From Phragmites australis (taxonomy: Eukaryota > Streptophyta > Magnoliopsida > Poales > Poaceae), in contig NC_084940.1 in NCBI RefSeq assembly GCF_958298935.1, positions 25,105,146 through 25,169,145 on the forward strand: 64,000 nt of DNA. Reading direction: 5' to 3'. Both the position numbers and the translations under genes were made by a program. Below, piece by piece: positions 12,541 through 23,969 of this stretch (position 1 is its first letter; each line of letters opens with the position of its first letter). The notes below the pieces were generated by a model. It did no database searches, was not told the origin of the DNA, and saw nothing but the letters and a program-made list of their open reading frames with translations.

Positions 12541-13124
12541 GGTCGGTGGAGTTTCGCGAGGCCTTCCGCTCGTTTCACATACCGAGTGGCCTCATGGAGG
12601 CTAAGAGGCGGGAGTTTGAGGACCTCAAGCAAGGAGGTCGGGCGGTGATGGAGTACGTGCAGGTGTTCAACCACCTTGCACAATATGCTACCGAGGAGGT
12701 CAGCATGGATGCGCGCAAGCAGCGCCGCTTTGTGAATGGCCTGAACTCGAAGATGCAGGACCGGTTGTCCGCGCATAGGTTCGCCGACTTCAACGAGTTG
12801 GTGAGCACGTCGATCACGGTGGAGCTCAAGTATAAGAGCCACCAAGAGGAGAAGAGGCGGAAGAGGGGTTCCTCGTCTTATGTGGGTGGGAGCTCGCAGC
12901 GCGCCCGCACTGAGAGTCAGCCTCCACAGTCTCAGGTGCCGTCGGCTGGCTACCCATGACCGATGTGGTTTGTACCACGTCCTGCGTTCTCCGCCCCATA
13001 GGGGCAGGCTGCACGACCAGCCGGCTCCCAAGTGAGCGTGACTGGTGGCTCAGGCGGTCCGTGCTTCAACTGCGGCCGCGTCGGCCATTTCTCGAGGGAG
13101 TGCCCGTATCCGAGGCCAGGACCG
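12541..13124 (+). pseudogene. Element C gag, C-terminal part, Tekay-type Ty3/gypsy
   Basis: The reading frame 12546-12956 encodes the C-terminal half of a Retrotrans_gag domain (FREAFRSFHIPSGLMEAK through LVSTSITVELKYK), followed by a basic linker. The N-terminal part and the 5' LTR are absent. Two in-frame stops, TGA at 12957 and TAG about 50 bp later, stand where a C-to-T change from CGA and CAG would explain them. Past them, still in the gag frame, is a CCHC zinc knuckle ([14 protein letters not shown], 13062-13103). A frame change of one base near 13110-13125 then leads into the protease frame. In an intact element gag and pol form one frame. Confidence 0.88.
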
Positions 13125-16100
13125 CAGTGAGTGCCCTGCGACCACCGCCGGCTCAGTCAGCACCACAGTCTTCGCAGGCGACTCACGTTCCCAAGCGTGG
13201 TCGAGCTCGCCACACTACCGCCGACGAGGTTCAGGAGGGTGACACCGTCCTAATGGGTACGTTGGATATGAGTTTCAACTCTGACATCTTTTCTGCAGTG
13301 GTTTTGTTTGATTCAGGAGCCTCTCACTCCTTTATATCTTCGGATTATGTTTGGGAAAGTGGGTTGAGAGTTAGTGCTACCCACACGCCGTACCTTATAG
13401 ACGCCCTAGGGGCCAAAGTTTTAATCAACCAGTGTGTGAATAAAGCGGCGGTAATTGTCAACAGAGTTCCCTTCTTTGTCAATCTGTTAGTGATGAACTC
13501 GAAGGGAATTGATGTTATTCTGGGAATGAATTGGCTCTCCAAGAACAAGGCTGTGTTGGACTGTGCTCGGCGGACCATCACCCTCAATGGTCTGTCAGGT
13601 ACTCGGGTCCAGTTAAAGCTAGAGGATGTCAAATCCTGCCTGTTCGCCATAAAGGCTGTCCCCACCAGGATTATGGAGACCATTCCTGTGGTGTGGGAAT
13701 TTCCGGATGTCTTTCCGGATGAGTTGCCTGGAATTCCGCCTGGTAGGGCAGGGGAGTTCTCTATTGATCTCTTGCCCGGTGCGGCCCCGGTTTCGAAGAA
13801 GATGTATAAGATGTCGCCAGTTGAGCTAGTTGAGCTGAAGAAGCAGATCCAGGAGCTGCTGGCGAAGGGTTTCATTCGTCCTAGTTCCTCACCTTGGGGA
13901 TGCTCGGCTCTATTTGTGAAGAAGAAGGACGACACTCTCCGGATGTGTGTTGATTACCGTCCGCTGAATGCAGTCACGGTGAAGAATGTGTATCCGCTTC
14001 CTAGGATTGACATCTTGTTTGATCAGTTGACTGGAGCCCGAGTCTTCTCAAAGATTGACTTGAGGCTGGGCTATCACCAGATCAAGGTCCGACCAGAGGA
14101 TATTCCAAAGACAGCGTTCTCTACTCGATACGGCTTGTATGAGTTCACCATTATGTCGTTTGGCTTGACTAATGCGCCGGCTTTCTTTATGTACCTCATG
14201 AACTTGGTATTCATGGAGGAGTTGGACAAGTTTGTCATTGTTTTCATCGATGACATTCTGATATACTCCAAGACTGAACAAGAGCACATTGGGCACCTCC
14301 GTATTGTTCTGGGCAGGCTCCGAGAGCATCAGCTGTATGCCAAGTTCAGCAAGTGTGAGTTCTGGCTCAGGGAGGTGGCTTTTCTGGGACATGTTCTATC
14401 AGAGAACGGGGTGGCAGTTGACCCGAGCAAGGTGCAGGATGTGCTCGACTGGGTTCAGCCCCAGAATGTCAGTGAGATCCGGAGTTTTCTTGGACTTGCA
14501 GGCTATTACCGTCGGTTCATCGAGAACTTCTCCAAGGTTGCGAAGCCGATGACTCAGTTGTTGAAGCAAGGCAGCGTGTTTGAGTGGTCAGATGCCTGTG
14601 AGTCTGCCTTCCAGACATTGAAGAAGCTGCTCACGACCGCTCCAGTGCTTGCTCAGCCTGATGTGACCAGAGGATTTGATGTATATTGCGACGCGTCCGG
14701 TATCGGTCTCGGCTGTGTTTTGATGCAGGAGGACCGAGTCGTTGCATATGCATCCCGACAGCTGAAGCGTCACGAGGAGAACTATCCGACACATGATCTT
14801 GAACTTGCAGCTGTCGTGCACGCTCTGAATATGTGGCGCCACTACTTGATGGGCAACTTGTGCCGTATCTACACGGATCACAAGAGCCTGAAGTACATCT
14901 TCACGCAGTCAGATTTGAACATGAGGCAGCGTAGGTGGCTTGAGTTGATCAAAGACTACGAACTGGAGGTTCACTACCATCCTGGCAAGGCGAATGTGGT
15001 CGCCGATGCTTTGAGTCGAAGGGCTCATTGTCACTGTCTTGTAGCCTCGCCGATGGATTCCACGTTATGCGACGATTTCCGGCGTCTTGGGCTTGATATG
15101 GTGCCAGATGGTTTTATTGCCAATCTCGAAATCAAGTCCACGCTCATTGATGAGATTGAGGCTGCACAGAGGGATGATAAGGGTATGGCCCGAATTCGAG
15201 AGAAGAGGAAGATCGGGCAGGCCTTGTGCTTTACTGAGGATGATCAAGGCGTTATCTGGTTTGGGGACCGTCTAGTGGTTCCGAGGGTCGAGGCGCTGAG
15301 GAAGAAGATCCTTGATGAGGCTCATGATTCGTTGCTGTCCATTCACCCTGGCAGTACGAAGATGTATCAGGATTTGAAACCCCGTTTCTGGTGGACTCGC
15401 ATGAAGCGGGAGATTGCTAGGTATGTGTCTGAGTGCGACGTCTGCCGAAGGGTGAAGGCTGAACACATCAAGCCTGCCGGCACACTCCAGCCTTTGCCCA
15501 TTCCATCTTGGAAGTGGGAAGAAGTTGGGATGGATTTCATTACCGGCTTACCGAAGACTTCGAGTGGGTATGACTCTATTTGGGTCATCGTGGACCGGTT
15601 GACAAAGTCCGCGCATTTCCTTCCTGTCAGGACCACTTATTCTGCTAAGCAGTATGCGGAGTTGTACCTCACTAGAATTGTTTGTCTCCATGGAGTGCCG
15701 AAGAAGATCGTTTCTGATCGGGGTACACAGTTTACTTCTCATTTCTGGAGAAGTTTCCAGGAGGCTATGGAAACCGAGTTGTTCCACAGCACGGCGTATC
15801 ACCCGCAGACGGATGGTCAGACGGAGAGGGTAAATCAGATTCTCGAAGATATGCTCCGTGCTTGTGTGCTCACTTATGGGAAGAAGTGGGACATATGCCT
15901 GCCGTTCGCGGAATTTTCGTATAACAACAGTTTCCAGGCTAGTATTGGGATGGCGCCATTCGAGGCCCTTTATGGTCGGAGGTGCCGTACGCCGCTGAAT
16001 TGGTCTGAATCCGGTGAGCGGGCTTTTCTGGGTCCGGATCTGGTCAAGGAGGCAGAAGACCATGTCTAGAATATCCGCAGGAGTATTCTCACAGCCCAGT

Positions 16101-16576
16101 CTAGGCAGAAGAGCTATGCGGATCGACGTCGCCGAGAGCTCACATTTGAGGTGGGGGATCACGTGTACCTGAAGGTCTCACCTCTCAAAGGCGTTCGTCG
16201 ATTCCAAGTCCGAGGCAAATTGGCGCCTCGGTATGTTGGCCCATTTCAGATTCTTGCTCGGCGTGGGGAGGTCGCGTACCAGTTGGACTTGCCTCCGTCT
16301 CTCTCCGCCGTACACAATGTGTTCCATGTGTCACAATTGAAGAAGTGTCTCCGAGTCCTGACGGAAGTCATTGATGTTGCACCCCAAGAGTTGCAACCGG
16401 ATTTGACATATTGTGAGCGACCAATTTGTATCTTGGATGAAGCCGAGCGCAAGACACGGCGCCATTCTATCAAATTCTTGAAAGTCCAATGGAGCAACCA
16501 TACAGAAGCCGAAGCGACATGGGAGCGGGAAGATAAGCTCCGCTCCGAGTATCCTGAGTTCTTTGAGGGCTTGTGA
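13125..16576 (+). pseudogene. Element C pol polyprotein, nearly intact, one internal stop
   Basis: The open frame runs 12956-16069, but its first 55 or so residues are out-of-frame gag. Genuine pol starts near 13125. Order: retropepsin with catalytic Asp in FDSGASH (residue 119 of the frame); RT with [12 protein letters not shown] and the catalytic Asp pair in FIDD (residues 432-433); RNase H (DVYCDAS); integrase H2C2 zinc region ([11 protein letters not shown] ... CDVC); integrase core with Asp, Asp and Glu in [15 protein letters not shown] and QTERVNQ. A TAG at 16067 (explained by CAG to TAG) stops it. The same frame continues to 16576 with the integrase C-terminus and a chromodomain (KFLKVQWSNH, ending EYPEFF). 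Chromodomains of this type are thought to steer integration to heterochromatin. Best preserved coding unit in the window, but without 5' LTR and full gag it is dead. Confidence 0.95.
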
Positions 16577-16689
16577 AAGATGTCATAATATGGCATATTT
16601 GGAATCTCTCACATGAGTGTGCTCATCGTTCTCTCCCCGACTCGTACTGAATCTCGGGACGAGATTCTTTTTAGGGGGGGGGGGAGGTT
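16577..16689 (+). other. Element C 3' untranslated region and polypurine tract
   Basis: Short region after pol. The polypurine tract is at 16673-16687: one A, a run of 11 G, then AGG. It primes plus-strand DNA synthesis and fixes the start of the 3' LTR at 16690. The G run is long enough that its length may be uncertain. Confidence 0.85.
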
Positions 16690-19600
16690 TGTCACGTCCT
16701 GAAATCCGTAATTGTGTGTTTTAATCCTAAAACATGCAATTTCAGCTTCATGTTCCAGTTTGGGTCACTGGAGCACCTCACTTTGAATCAATGAGGTGGG
16801 AGAAGGAAAAAACTAAGAGAAATAAAAGAGCTAGAAGCAAGTCTGGACTTTCCTCTAGGTAAATGGGGCCCACTTGGGTGGAAAATATCTCTCTATAGGT
16901 GGGCAACAACAGTCTCTCTCTCCCTAAAAAGCTTGCCCATACGTACTACTCACCCACTCCACCAGATAAGGCTTTTTGAGGAAGCAAGTTGGTTGGCTGT
17001 CTCTCACTCTCTCTCTTAGGTTCTTTTTTTTCCCTTTGGATCCCTACCTCTGGGAGCAAGATCAAGGTACGTATGTGGTACTCACGTGACCACCAGCTCA
17101 AGGATTACTCGTCCATCCAATTCATTTTCAGTTTCCCCGAAGGAATTCGAGCTGGTTCTGAACTTGTTTGGTGTTCTTTGGGAGAAGCAAGGAAGCAGCA
17201 GTTTTTCCTCTCTTCTCCAAGCCATTTTCCGTCGTTTCCTCCTTCAACTGGCGGTCACCAACCTCAGCAAAGGACCTTGGGTGAGTCTGCTAGGCTCCCA
17301 TGGCAAGTATGCTCATTTTTGGTTGGATAGATCTTGAATCTGGAACTAGGGTGGCAAAGTTCTTAAAGTTCTTCAGTCTGGGAACAAATGAGGATTTATG
17401 TGGATTTGAGTTAGGAATCATGTTGCTAGGCGGTTGAGCAAAGTCTAGATCCTGTACATCCTTCTAGGCATTTTTACTTTTGAATTAGAGAGACTTCCAG
17501 GTTAGTTTAGCCCAGTTTTTCCCTTCGTAATGGCTGCTGTTCTAAAGCTGCACGAGGCTGATTTTACTGTAGCGCCCGAGTAATGTTCACCCGAGCACTC
17601 CCGGGTACTGTTCATCCGAGCACCTGGGTACTGTTCACCTGAGCACTCTCGGGTACTGTTCACCGAGCACCCGAGCACTGTTCACCCTGAGCACCCGAGA
17701 GCACACCCGGGTACTGTTCACCGAGCACCTGAGTACTGTTTACTCCGAGCACCCGAGCACGGTTCATCCCGGGTACCCGAGCACTGATCACCCCTGTACC
17801 TCCGAGCACTGTAGCAGTGGTCGCAGGGCGGTTATCAGGCTTTCCTGCAAGCTGGTAGCTTGTAAAATTCATAGTTAATTCGTACGAACTCCAAACTTCA
17901 TGAGACCAGTTGCGTTGGCTTCGTAGGAATATGAACTACATGTTAAAAATGTTGAAACTCATTAAATACGTTCTGAGAATTTATCTATTGATTAAATGTG
18001 TTTCAGCTTAGTTAAAGCACAAGTAGTCAATGCCATGTTCGAAAGTCGTGAGACCACTGGGAAAACTCTTATTTTGCATAGTGTGATCTGGGAAAAATAT
18101 TGTCATGTATTGTGGAGCATATTTTTCTTATATGGTCGCATTTCATACATGCTCATTACATTGCACGCGTTGCTCTCTATAGTGAACGCCGATCCGTCGA
18201 TCCCGGAGGCCGTGGGCGATCGTGAGGCGTCCCACCTTTCTGATCCAGGGCAGCAAGGCAAGCATCGTTCATATTGCACCGTGTCTACATGAAAATTTAA
18301 TATGTTATCTACGCTTATGTATACATTGCATGTGTCGGGTACCGAGTTGGGTAGAACCTATGCCGATGCATTATCCCATTTCGGTCACATGTCATGTGTT
18401 GTTCCTAGGAGCCTAGTGGTGTCGTCGCGGTCTAATTTTAGTTCGCTATGCTTAGTGGTACTTAGGCTTTCCGGTAGAAGTCGACGACGGCGTCCACCGT
18501 TGTCGCGAGCTTAGGGCTTGTTACTTGTTCACACTTGTGGTTGTGTTGATGATGAGTCGGTCTAGTGAGTGGTGAGTTGAGACGAGGTGTGGGCGGTGTT
18601 AGGGGTGTCATCTGCTCACGAGGAGTCCTCAGGCAGTTCGGGGAGGGAACCCGGACACCGTAGACCGCTTGCACCGGTTAAGCACCGACCGTCGGTGTAG
18701 TCGGCTTTAGCACATACCTTACTCACCACATGCTGATATAATGGTAGGCGAGCCGATTACCTTCGCAGACGTGGTCATGTGGGCCTCGTCATAGACGGTG
18801 TGAGTCCGGTTTGAGTCCGGGCTTTTAGCGGTATTAGTTTGCTCGGGGAGTAGTTCTAATACCGCCGTGCCGAGCTATGGTTGATCCACATGGTTGGGCC
18901 TGGTTGGGAAAGGTTGTCACGGGTACCCCCTTGTGTGCATCTTAGCGGGTGGCACAAGCCGTATGGTCCCTGTGTCGTGTGGGTCCAGGAGTATCCCCCT
19001 GCAGGGTGTATAATCAGTTCGAACTGCCGCGCTCTCGGTCATGAGCATCGCTATCGCTTATCTCCACCGAGCGACCATGTTTTGGTCGTAGAGTTTCGAT
19101 GTGGGTTGTGGCATGGTTGGATTGGGTTGGTTTGGTCGGTATGTGGTTGGTGGTTTGGTGGGAATGGTTTGCTTTTATACACTTGTTGTTCATATATCTG
19201 TTCTGATCAGTTGGTTGGTAGGGTTTGAGTCGGTGGTTGGTTAAGTCAGTTGCTTACACCTAGAGTCTAGGTTGCTTACCGCTTAATGAACTTAAACATG
19301 TCTTAATCCTTGCTACAGCTTTAAATGCATGATCCTTGGAGTCGAGAATATATATACTCATACTGTGTAAGACTTGCTAGTACCTTCGTACTAAGGGGTG
19401 CTGCCCTTAAGTTGTTTTCAGGTCCACAGGTTGGCGAGGAAGAGGCAGTGTTCGGCTACTTTGTGCCTGCCGATCAGGGTGGTGGGCAGGAGTAGCACCT
19501 TCTACTCCGAACTCCGGCGCTTTTGGTATGGAGCCTAAGGGCATACGGCTCCATACTCTTTTGTTGTATAGGTTTTTCTTCCGCTGCATAGTTGTTGTTA

Positions 19601-19840
19601 TTCCTCTTTTGTTGTAAATTGTGGAAGCAGTTGCATTTAATAATGGTAATCCAGTTTAATTATTTGCTCTCTATTAAACTGTGTTGTGATATTTGAGTTG
19701 GAAGGCATGTGTTCCGATCCTGGGCACAAAACACGTGCCGGGACTACCGGAATGGTATTCTGGTTAATCGTCGAGGTTGTGATTATGAATAATGATCCTC
19801 CTGATGATTAATTAGAATACTATTTGGACGGTTCCGCACA
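16690..19840 (+). mobile_element. Element C 3' LTR (family C, 3.15 kb)
   Basis: Begins TGTCACGTCC after the polypurine tract and ends GGTTCCGCACA. A nearly full second copy stands as a solo LTR at 60253-63229, which confirms both ends. It contains a short-repeat cassette at 17574-17812. The probable TATA region is at about 19008 (GTGTATAATCAG, degraded from TATAAATAG of family D at 29696). The 3' part, with CCGATCAGGGTGGTGGGCAG near 19470, is shared with family D. Downstream flank TACTATAACC belongs to a family-A LTR, so C inserted into LTR H. The matching left target site is missing. Confidence 0.9.
17574..17812 (+). repeat. Short-repeat cassette in family-C LTR
   Basis: About ten imperfect copies of a 20-26 bp unit built from CCGAGCACCCGGGTACTGTTCA-like words. 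The solo copy has the same cassette at 61137-61372 with a different number and order of units. The sequences just before and after it are homologous to family D, but the cassette is not. Confidence 0.85.
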
Positions 19841-21953
19841 TACTATAACCAAGACCACAACCATCTAGTACTCCCTGTACCAGAACCATAACCACAACCA
19901 TCTAGTACTCCCTGTACCAGAACCATATCCACAACCAAACTCATAACCACAACCCATAATCACAACCCACTAATCATGTGAGGATCCAAGTCTCTCATAT
20001 CCGTGAGCACAACTGTTATAACAGTTTTACACTCTGCAGAGATTGTCCAGCTTTCCCCATGAGTTAGTGAATTCCATGTTGCCATGTTCGCGAAACACTT
20101 AACACACGCCAATGGTGTTCCGCCAAGAATCACTGCATGACATTTACCACCAACAAGAGACTAATCCAGTATGTGTATGCTCACTAGGTTTCACCGCTAG
20201 GCTTTACGCAAGCAAAGCTCCTACCCAGAAACCCCCTTTTGTGCTGACCCAACGCACACTGGATAGACTCTAATGGGTATGTCACGCCTTACCCATATCA
20301 GCCTCGTGGTTGGTACGTTACTTCTTGGGTTGTCGCTCCACGAACCGGTCCTTACTTAGGTTACTTGAGCAAACACTAAACCAACATCATAACCATGACA
20401 ACCATCAAAACTACTTTGCTCAAGGCCTAAGGTTCCATGTTGCTAGACCATTAACACATTAACCATCAATGTTGTATATGTTCATAAGTCAAGATCATGA
20501 CACTTAACATCCCAAAAGCATGGCTAAGCAATCTACCCACAAAGGACACCTAACCATAAACCATATAGGTTCCAAGGGATGATTAGGGAAAATCTAAGGA
20601 AAACCCTAACATAGGTGACTACCCATCATATTGACAGACATTGCATGCAATTTATTAAAACCAAAACATTTAAAAACATAGGTTCAATATGATCAAGGAC
20701 ACTTGCCTTTTTCCCAATGCTGCTTAGTGTTGTCAAAATCTTGGTCTTGAAGTCCCTCGAACTGCTCTAGAATGTTATCAACTAATCGCGAGAACTATAG
20801 ACAAACAACACAAAAGAAAACACTAAGAACAACATACCAAACATCATCAAATAAACACTCAATATACTCAAAAAGAAATAGAACGATAAACTGGGATCTT
20901 GGATTGGGCTGAACAAGGAGAACAAAATTGACTGGACCACTATCGAGGAAAAATTAAGGGATGGGAACTACGGTTATAGTTTCACATGAGAAGATAGAAA
21001 AGATTGACTGTAGTTCTTCTGGGGAAAAAGATATGGTTGTAGAGATCTAGATGTTACTAAGGAAAAACTTCTGCAAAGATATGAGAATTGATACTTAAAA
21101 CTAGCATGGATAGATAGATCAAATTTTTAGAAAAAATTTGAGCGCAAGAATCACTCAAATCGGAGCTAAAACGAAGAAGATATGGTTAAAACAATTCTAG
21201 GGTTTAATCTGAAAAAGAAAAGGACTTATTTTGAATAAATAGAAAGTTTAGGGACCTTTTTAAAAAATAGGGGACCTAACTGTAATTATGGAAAAGTATA
21301 GGGACTAATCTGTAAAAAGACAGGGCTCTTTTGTTATTACAGAAAATTCTAGGGGTCTTTCTGCAAAATTACCAACTAAAGGAATTATCTGGAATTATTT
21401 TTGTACCAGAAAAGCTTGAAATATTGACTGGGCTGCTTTGGCTGATGTGGCAGGCTGACTGGACAAGACACGTAAGCAATTTTGCTGATGTGGTGATGAC
21501 ATGGCGGTTGACAGGCACATAAGCTGACTAGATCAAGTGAGACACGTGGCAGCACCGCATAGGCAGATGAAGGGGTATCCTTTGTTTTAATCTAGACCGC
21601 ATGTTGCTAATCGGACGGCTGAGGATGTTTGGGGACAGATGGACACCGGCGGGGAGGAAGTCCATGGCGGAGCCGAGCTCGAGCACGGCGGCGACACGCT
21701 GGAGTTGGCTGGAATGGTGCTCCGATATGCGGATTGCGATGGTGAGCGGCGGATAAGCCTCAGGAGGGAGTGAGTAACCCGTTTGAGACCCTACCTCGGG
21801 CGGTGCGAGACGGGAGAGGTCCAGCGGCGGTGAGGGAAGCAGTGGCGCATGGGAGCTCATCGGTGGAGGGGTTCCGACAGGCTGGAAGCCAAGACAAAGG
21901 CACCGGCGCGTTTGGAGGTCGATGGAAGAGCTTCTGGGTGGCTAGTCGGCGGC
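19841..21953 (-). mobile_element. LTR H (family-A type), left part
   Basis: From 19841 to about 20870 it matches the family-A LTR read in reverse (the CTAGTACTCCCTGTACCAG and GAGGATCCAAGTCTCTCATA blocks and so on, compare 49490-50450). From 20870 on it belongs to a subtype whose reverse complement is seen at 58975-59560. Its left end would lie left of element C and is lost. Element E interrupts it at 21953. It resumes at 31847. No gene. Confidence 0.75.
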
Positions 21954-23469
21954 TATCAGAGGATGAACTCCTCAAGCGGGGATCCTGAGGGACCCCCTTT
22001 GAGATTCAGCCGGGGGCTGATTCTGGATCTACCTCGTATGTGGATTTAATGTGAATATGTGAGATGTAGGCGGGACAGATGATCGTCCGCTAGTAGGAGT
22101 AAATACTCAAGGGATTTTTAGATAGGATCGGACCGCACAGAGCGTAAGACCCTACTCCTGTGTGTATGCTATTAATGCTCTTGGAATGCATCTCTCTGGA
22201 TCTCTTATGTTACAAGGTTTTTTGTCTAAGTCTAGAGCTTCGGTCTTGCTTCGAGCTTGACTTCTCGGAAAGCTTCTCAGACTTATTTTTTGGGCTTCAA
22301 ACTTGTTCTTCTCCGGGGTGCACCCTCCCCCTTTTATCCTATCAGGGGAGGCTCGGTGTGCCCGAAAATGGGGGCAGGAGTTCCCATGCGCCATAAATGG
22401 AAAGAAACCGTCATGGGGCTGCAGCTTGATGTTACAGGGGGTTGAAAATACACCTTCGACCGGTCTTGTCGCCCATTACACCCAACTTTAGCAGGCGCAG
22501 GGAGAGGGCCCACTGGGCAGCCGCCGAACTGCCCCGCATGCCCTCTCGGTCAAAGCAGATCTGACACAGCAGGGGGGCAGGCGATATGCCTCGAGCCCAG
22601 CGACGATATCTCCAAGCCCCTCAGAGTGACACGTGATGGGACCCATTGCATTAAATGTCCCCACGCCCCTGCCAGGAGGTGGCAGGGGCTGACGTAATCA
22701 GTTCGACAGGCGTGGGGGAGTGGTTGGAAGTGACAGGCCACACTCTCTCTTAAATGCAGCATCGGGCCTTCCACCGATTAACACCTCACCGTTGAGCCCT
22801 TGTGGGGTCCACCGGCAAGGGGCTTCTCAGGTCCTCGGGGAACTCTGGGTGCTCGGGGGCCACTGTTCATGGCCCCGAGTGCCCTCTCCCGGATATGTCT
22901 CTTCTTGGATCCTCGGGGAACTCCGGGTACTCGGGAACCACTGTTCATGGCCCCGAGCGCCCTCTCTTGGAACTGGTTCTTCTTGGGTCCTCAGGGAATT
23001 ACGGGTACTCGGGGACCACTGTTCATGGCCTCGAGCACCCTCTCTCAGAACTGGTTCTTCTCGGGTCCTGGGGAACTACGGGTACTCGGGGACCACTGTT
23101 CATGGCCCCAAGCGCCCTCTCTCAGAATAGGTTCTTCTCAGGTCCTCGGGGAACTACGCGTACTCGGGGACCACTGTTCATGGCCCTGAGTGCCCTCTCC
23201 CAGAACTGGTTCTTCTTGGGTCCTCAGGGAACTACGGGTACTCGGGGACCACTGTTCATGGACCCATGCACCCTCTCCCGAAACTAGCACTTCTCAGTCC
23301 TCGGGGAACTACGGGTACTCGGGGACCACTGTTCATGGACCCGAGCACCCTCTCCCGAAACTGGCACTTCTCGGTCCTCGTGGAGATAGTCCCCGAGGGA
23401 AGGTGCCACGTGGTATTCTGCTGTCTTGGCCTCGGGACTCGGGGACCCCTGGTTCCCATGTCACCGATA
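21954..23469 (-). mobile_element. Element E 3' LTR (1516 bp)
   Basis: On the plus strand it runs from TATCAGAGG to CACCGATA. It is 230 bp longer than the 5' LTR because it has seven instead of four U3 repeat units. A probable minus-strand TATA-like element CATTTAAG lies near 22750, between the repeats and the R/U5 part. Confidence 0.85.
22845..23395 (-). repeat. Seven 78-bp U3 repeats in E 3' LTR
   Basis: The phrase CCACTGTTCATGG recurs with spacing of 77-79 bp at about 22859, 22938, 23016, 23093, 23171, 23249 and 23326. Each unit holds the CTCGGGG ... CCCCGAG pair. Long reading frames on both strands here reflect a period divisible by three. Confidence 0.9.
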
Positions 23470-23482
23470 GCAGCCCCCGGGC
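23470..23482 (-). other. Probable polypurine tract of element E
   Basis: Reading minus, a G-rich stretch ending GGGGGCTGC abuts the LTR start at 23469. Together with the LTR layout it sets the element's sense strand as minus. Confidence 0.55.
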
Positions 23483-23969
23483 CCATCGGCAGGCAATGGC
23501 CTAGAGACTGCGGATGGGGCCCTATTTCTTCGAGGCTAACCACAGCATTGGTGCCACGTGGCTTGTCGTCAGGCACCAAAATCTTGCGGGCCTTGCAGCT
23601 TTTTTGGCCTAGGCTCCTGGTATGGCCCAGGTGGGAAATCGAAAGGGTGCGTGCCCTTCCGACTTTCGAGGGGAGTGATAATGAGTCGGGAGACGCACCT
23701 GGCAACCACACGGATCGAGGGTGCGCACCTGGCAACCACGCGGATCGAGGGAGATGCGCCTCGCCATGATAAAAAAAGGAGAGGGGCAACGAACCGTTAC
23801 CCCCATGCCATTCTTGCGGTTTCCATCTTCTACCTTCGTCTTCCTTGCGCACCGGGAGCCCTCTCTCTAGCCCGCGGCGCACCTTGCTTGTAGCCTCCCC
23901 AGTGCACTCCCCACCCCAAAAGATGCCAAGGGCAGGAAGCGGCCGCCGGGACGCGTCGAGTGCCAACAG
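23483..23969. other. Element E region between 3' LTR and antisense gene
   Basis: About 490 bp that would hold the promoter and 5' end of the antisense gene. It contains a short direct repeat (two copies of CACCTGGCAACCACRCGGATCGAGG around 23698 and 23728). I find no clear TATA box. A minus-strand open frame of 236 codons here crosses the LTR border and shows no domain. Confidence 0.4.

Noticed and set aside
12956..13124. N-terminus of the 1037-codon frame as a real protein start
   Set aside because: These codons are gag read in the wrong frame. The zinc knuckle lies in the other frame (13062-13103). The true polyprotein start is missing.
22845..23395. CRISPR-like regular repeats
   Set aside because: The spacing is regular, but the 78-bp units are homologous through their whole length, with no unique spacers, and they sit in a plant LTR.
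22720..23969. Long open frames on both strands over the E 3' LTR repeats (up to 236 codons)
   Set aside because: The 78-bp period is a multiple of three, so any stop-free unit gives a long frame. The frames cross the LTR border and have no recognisable content.
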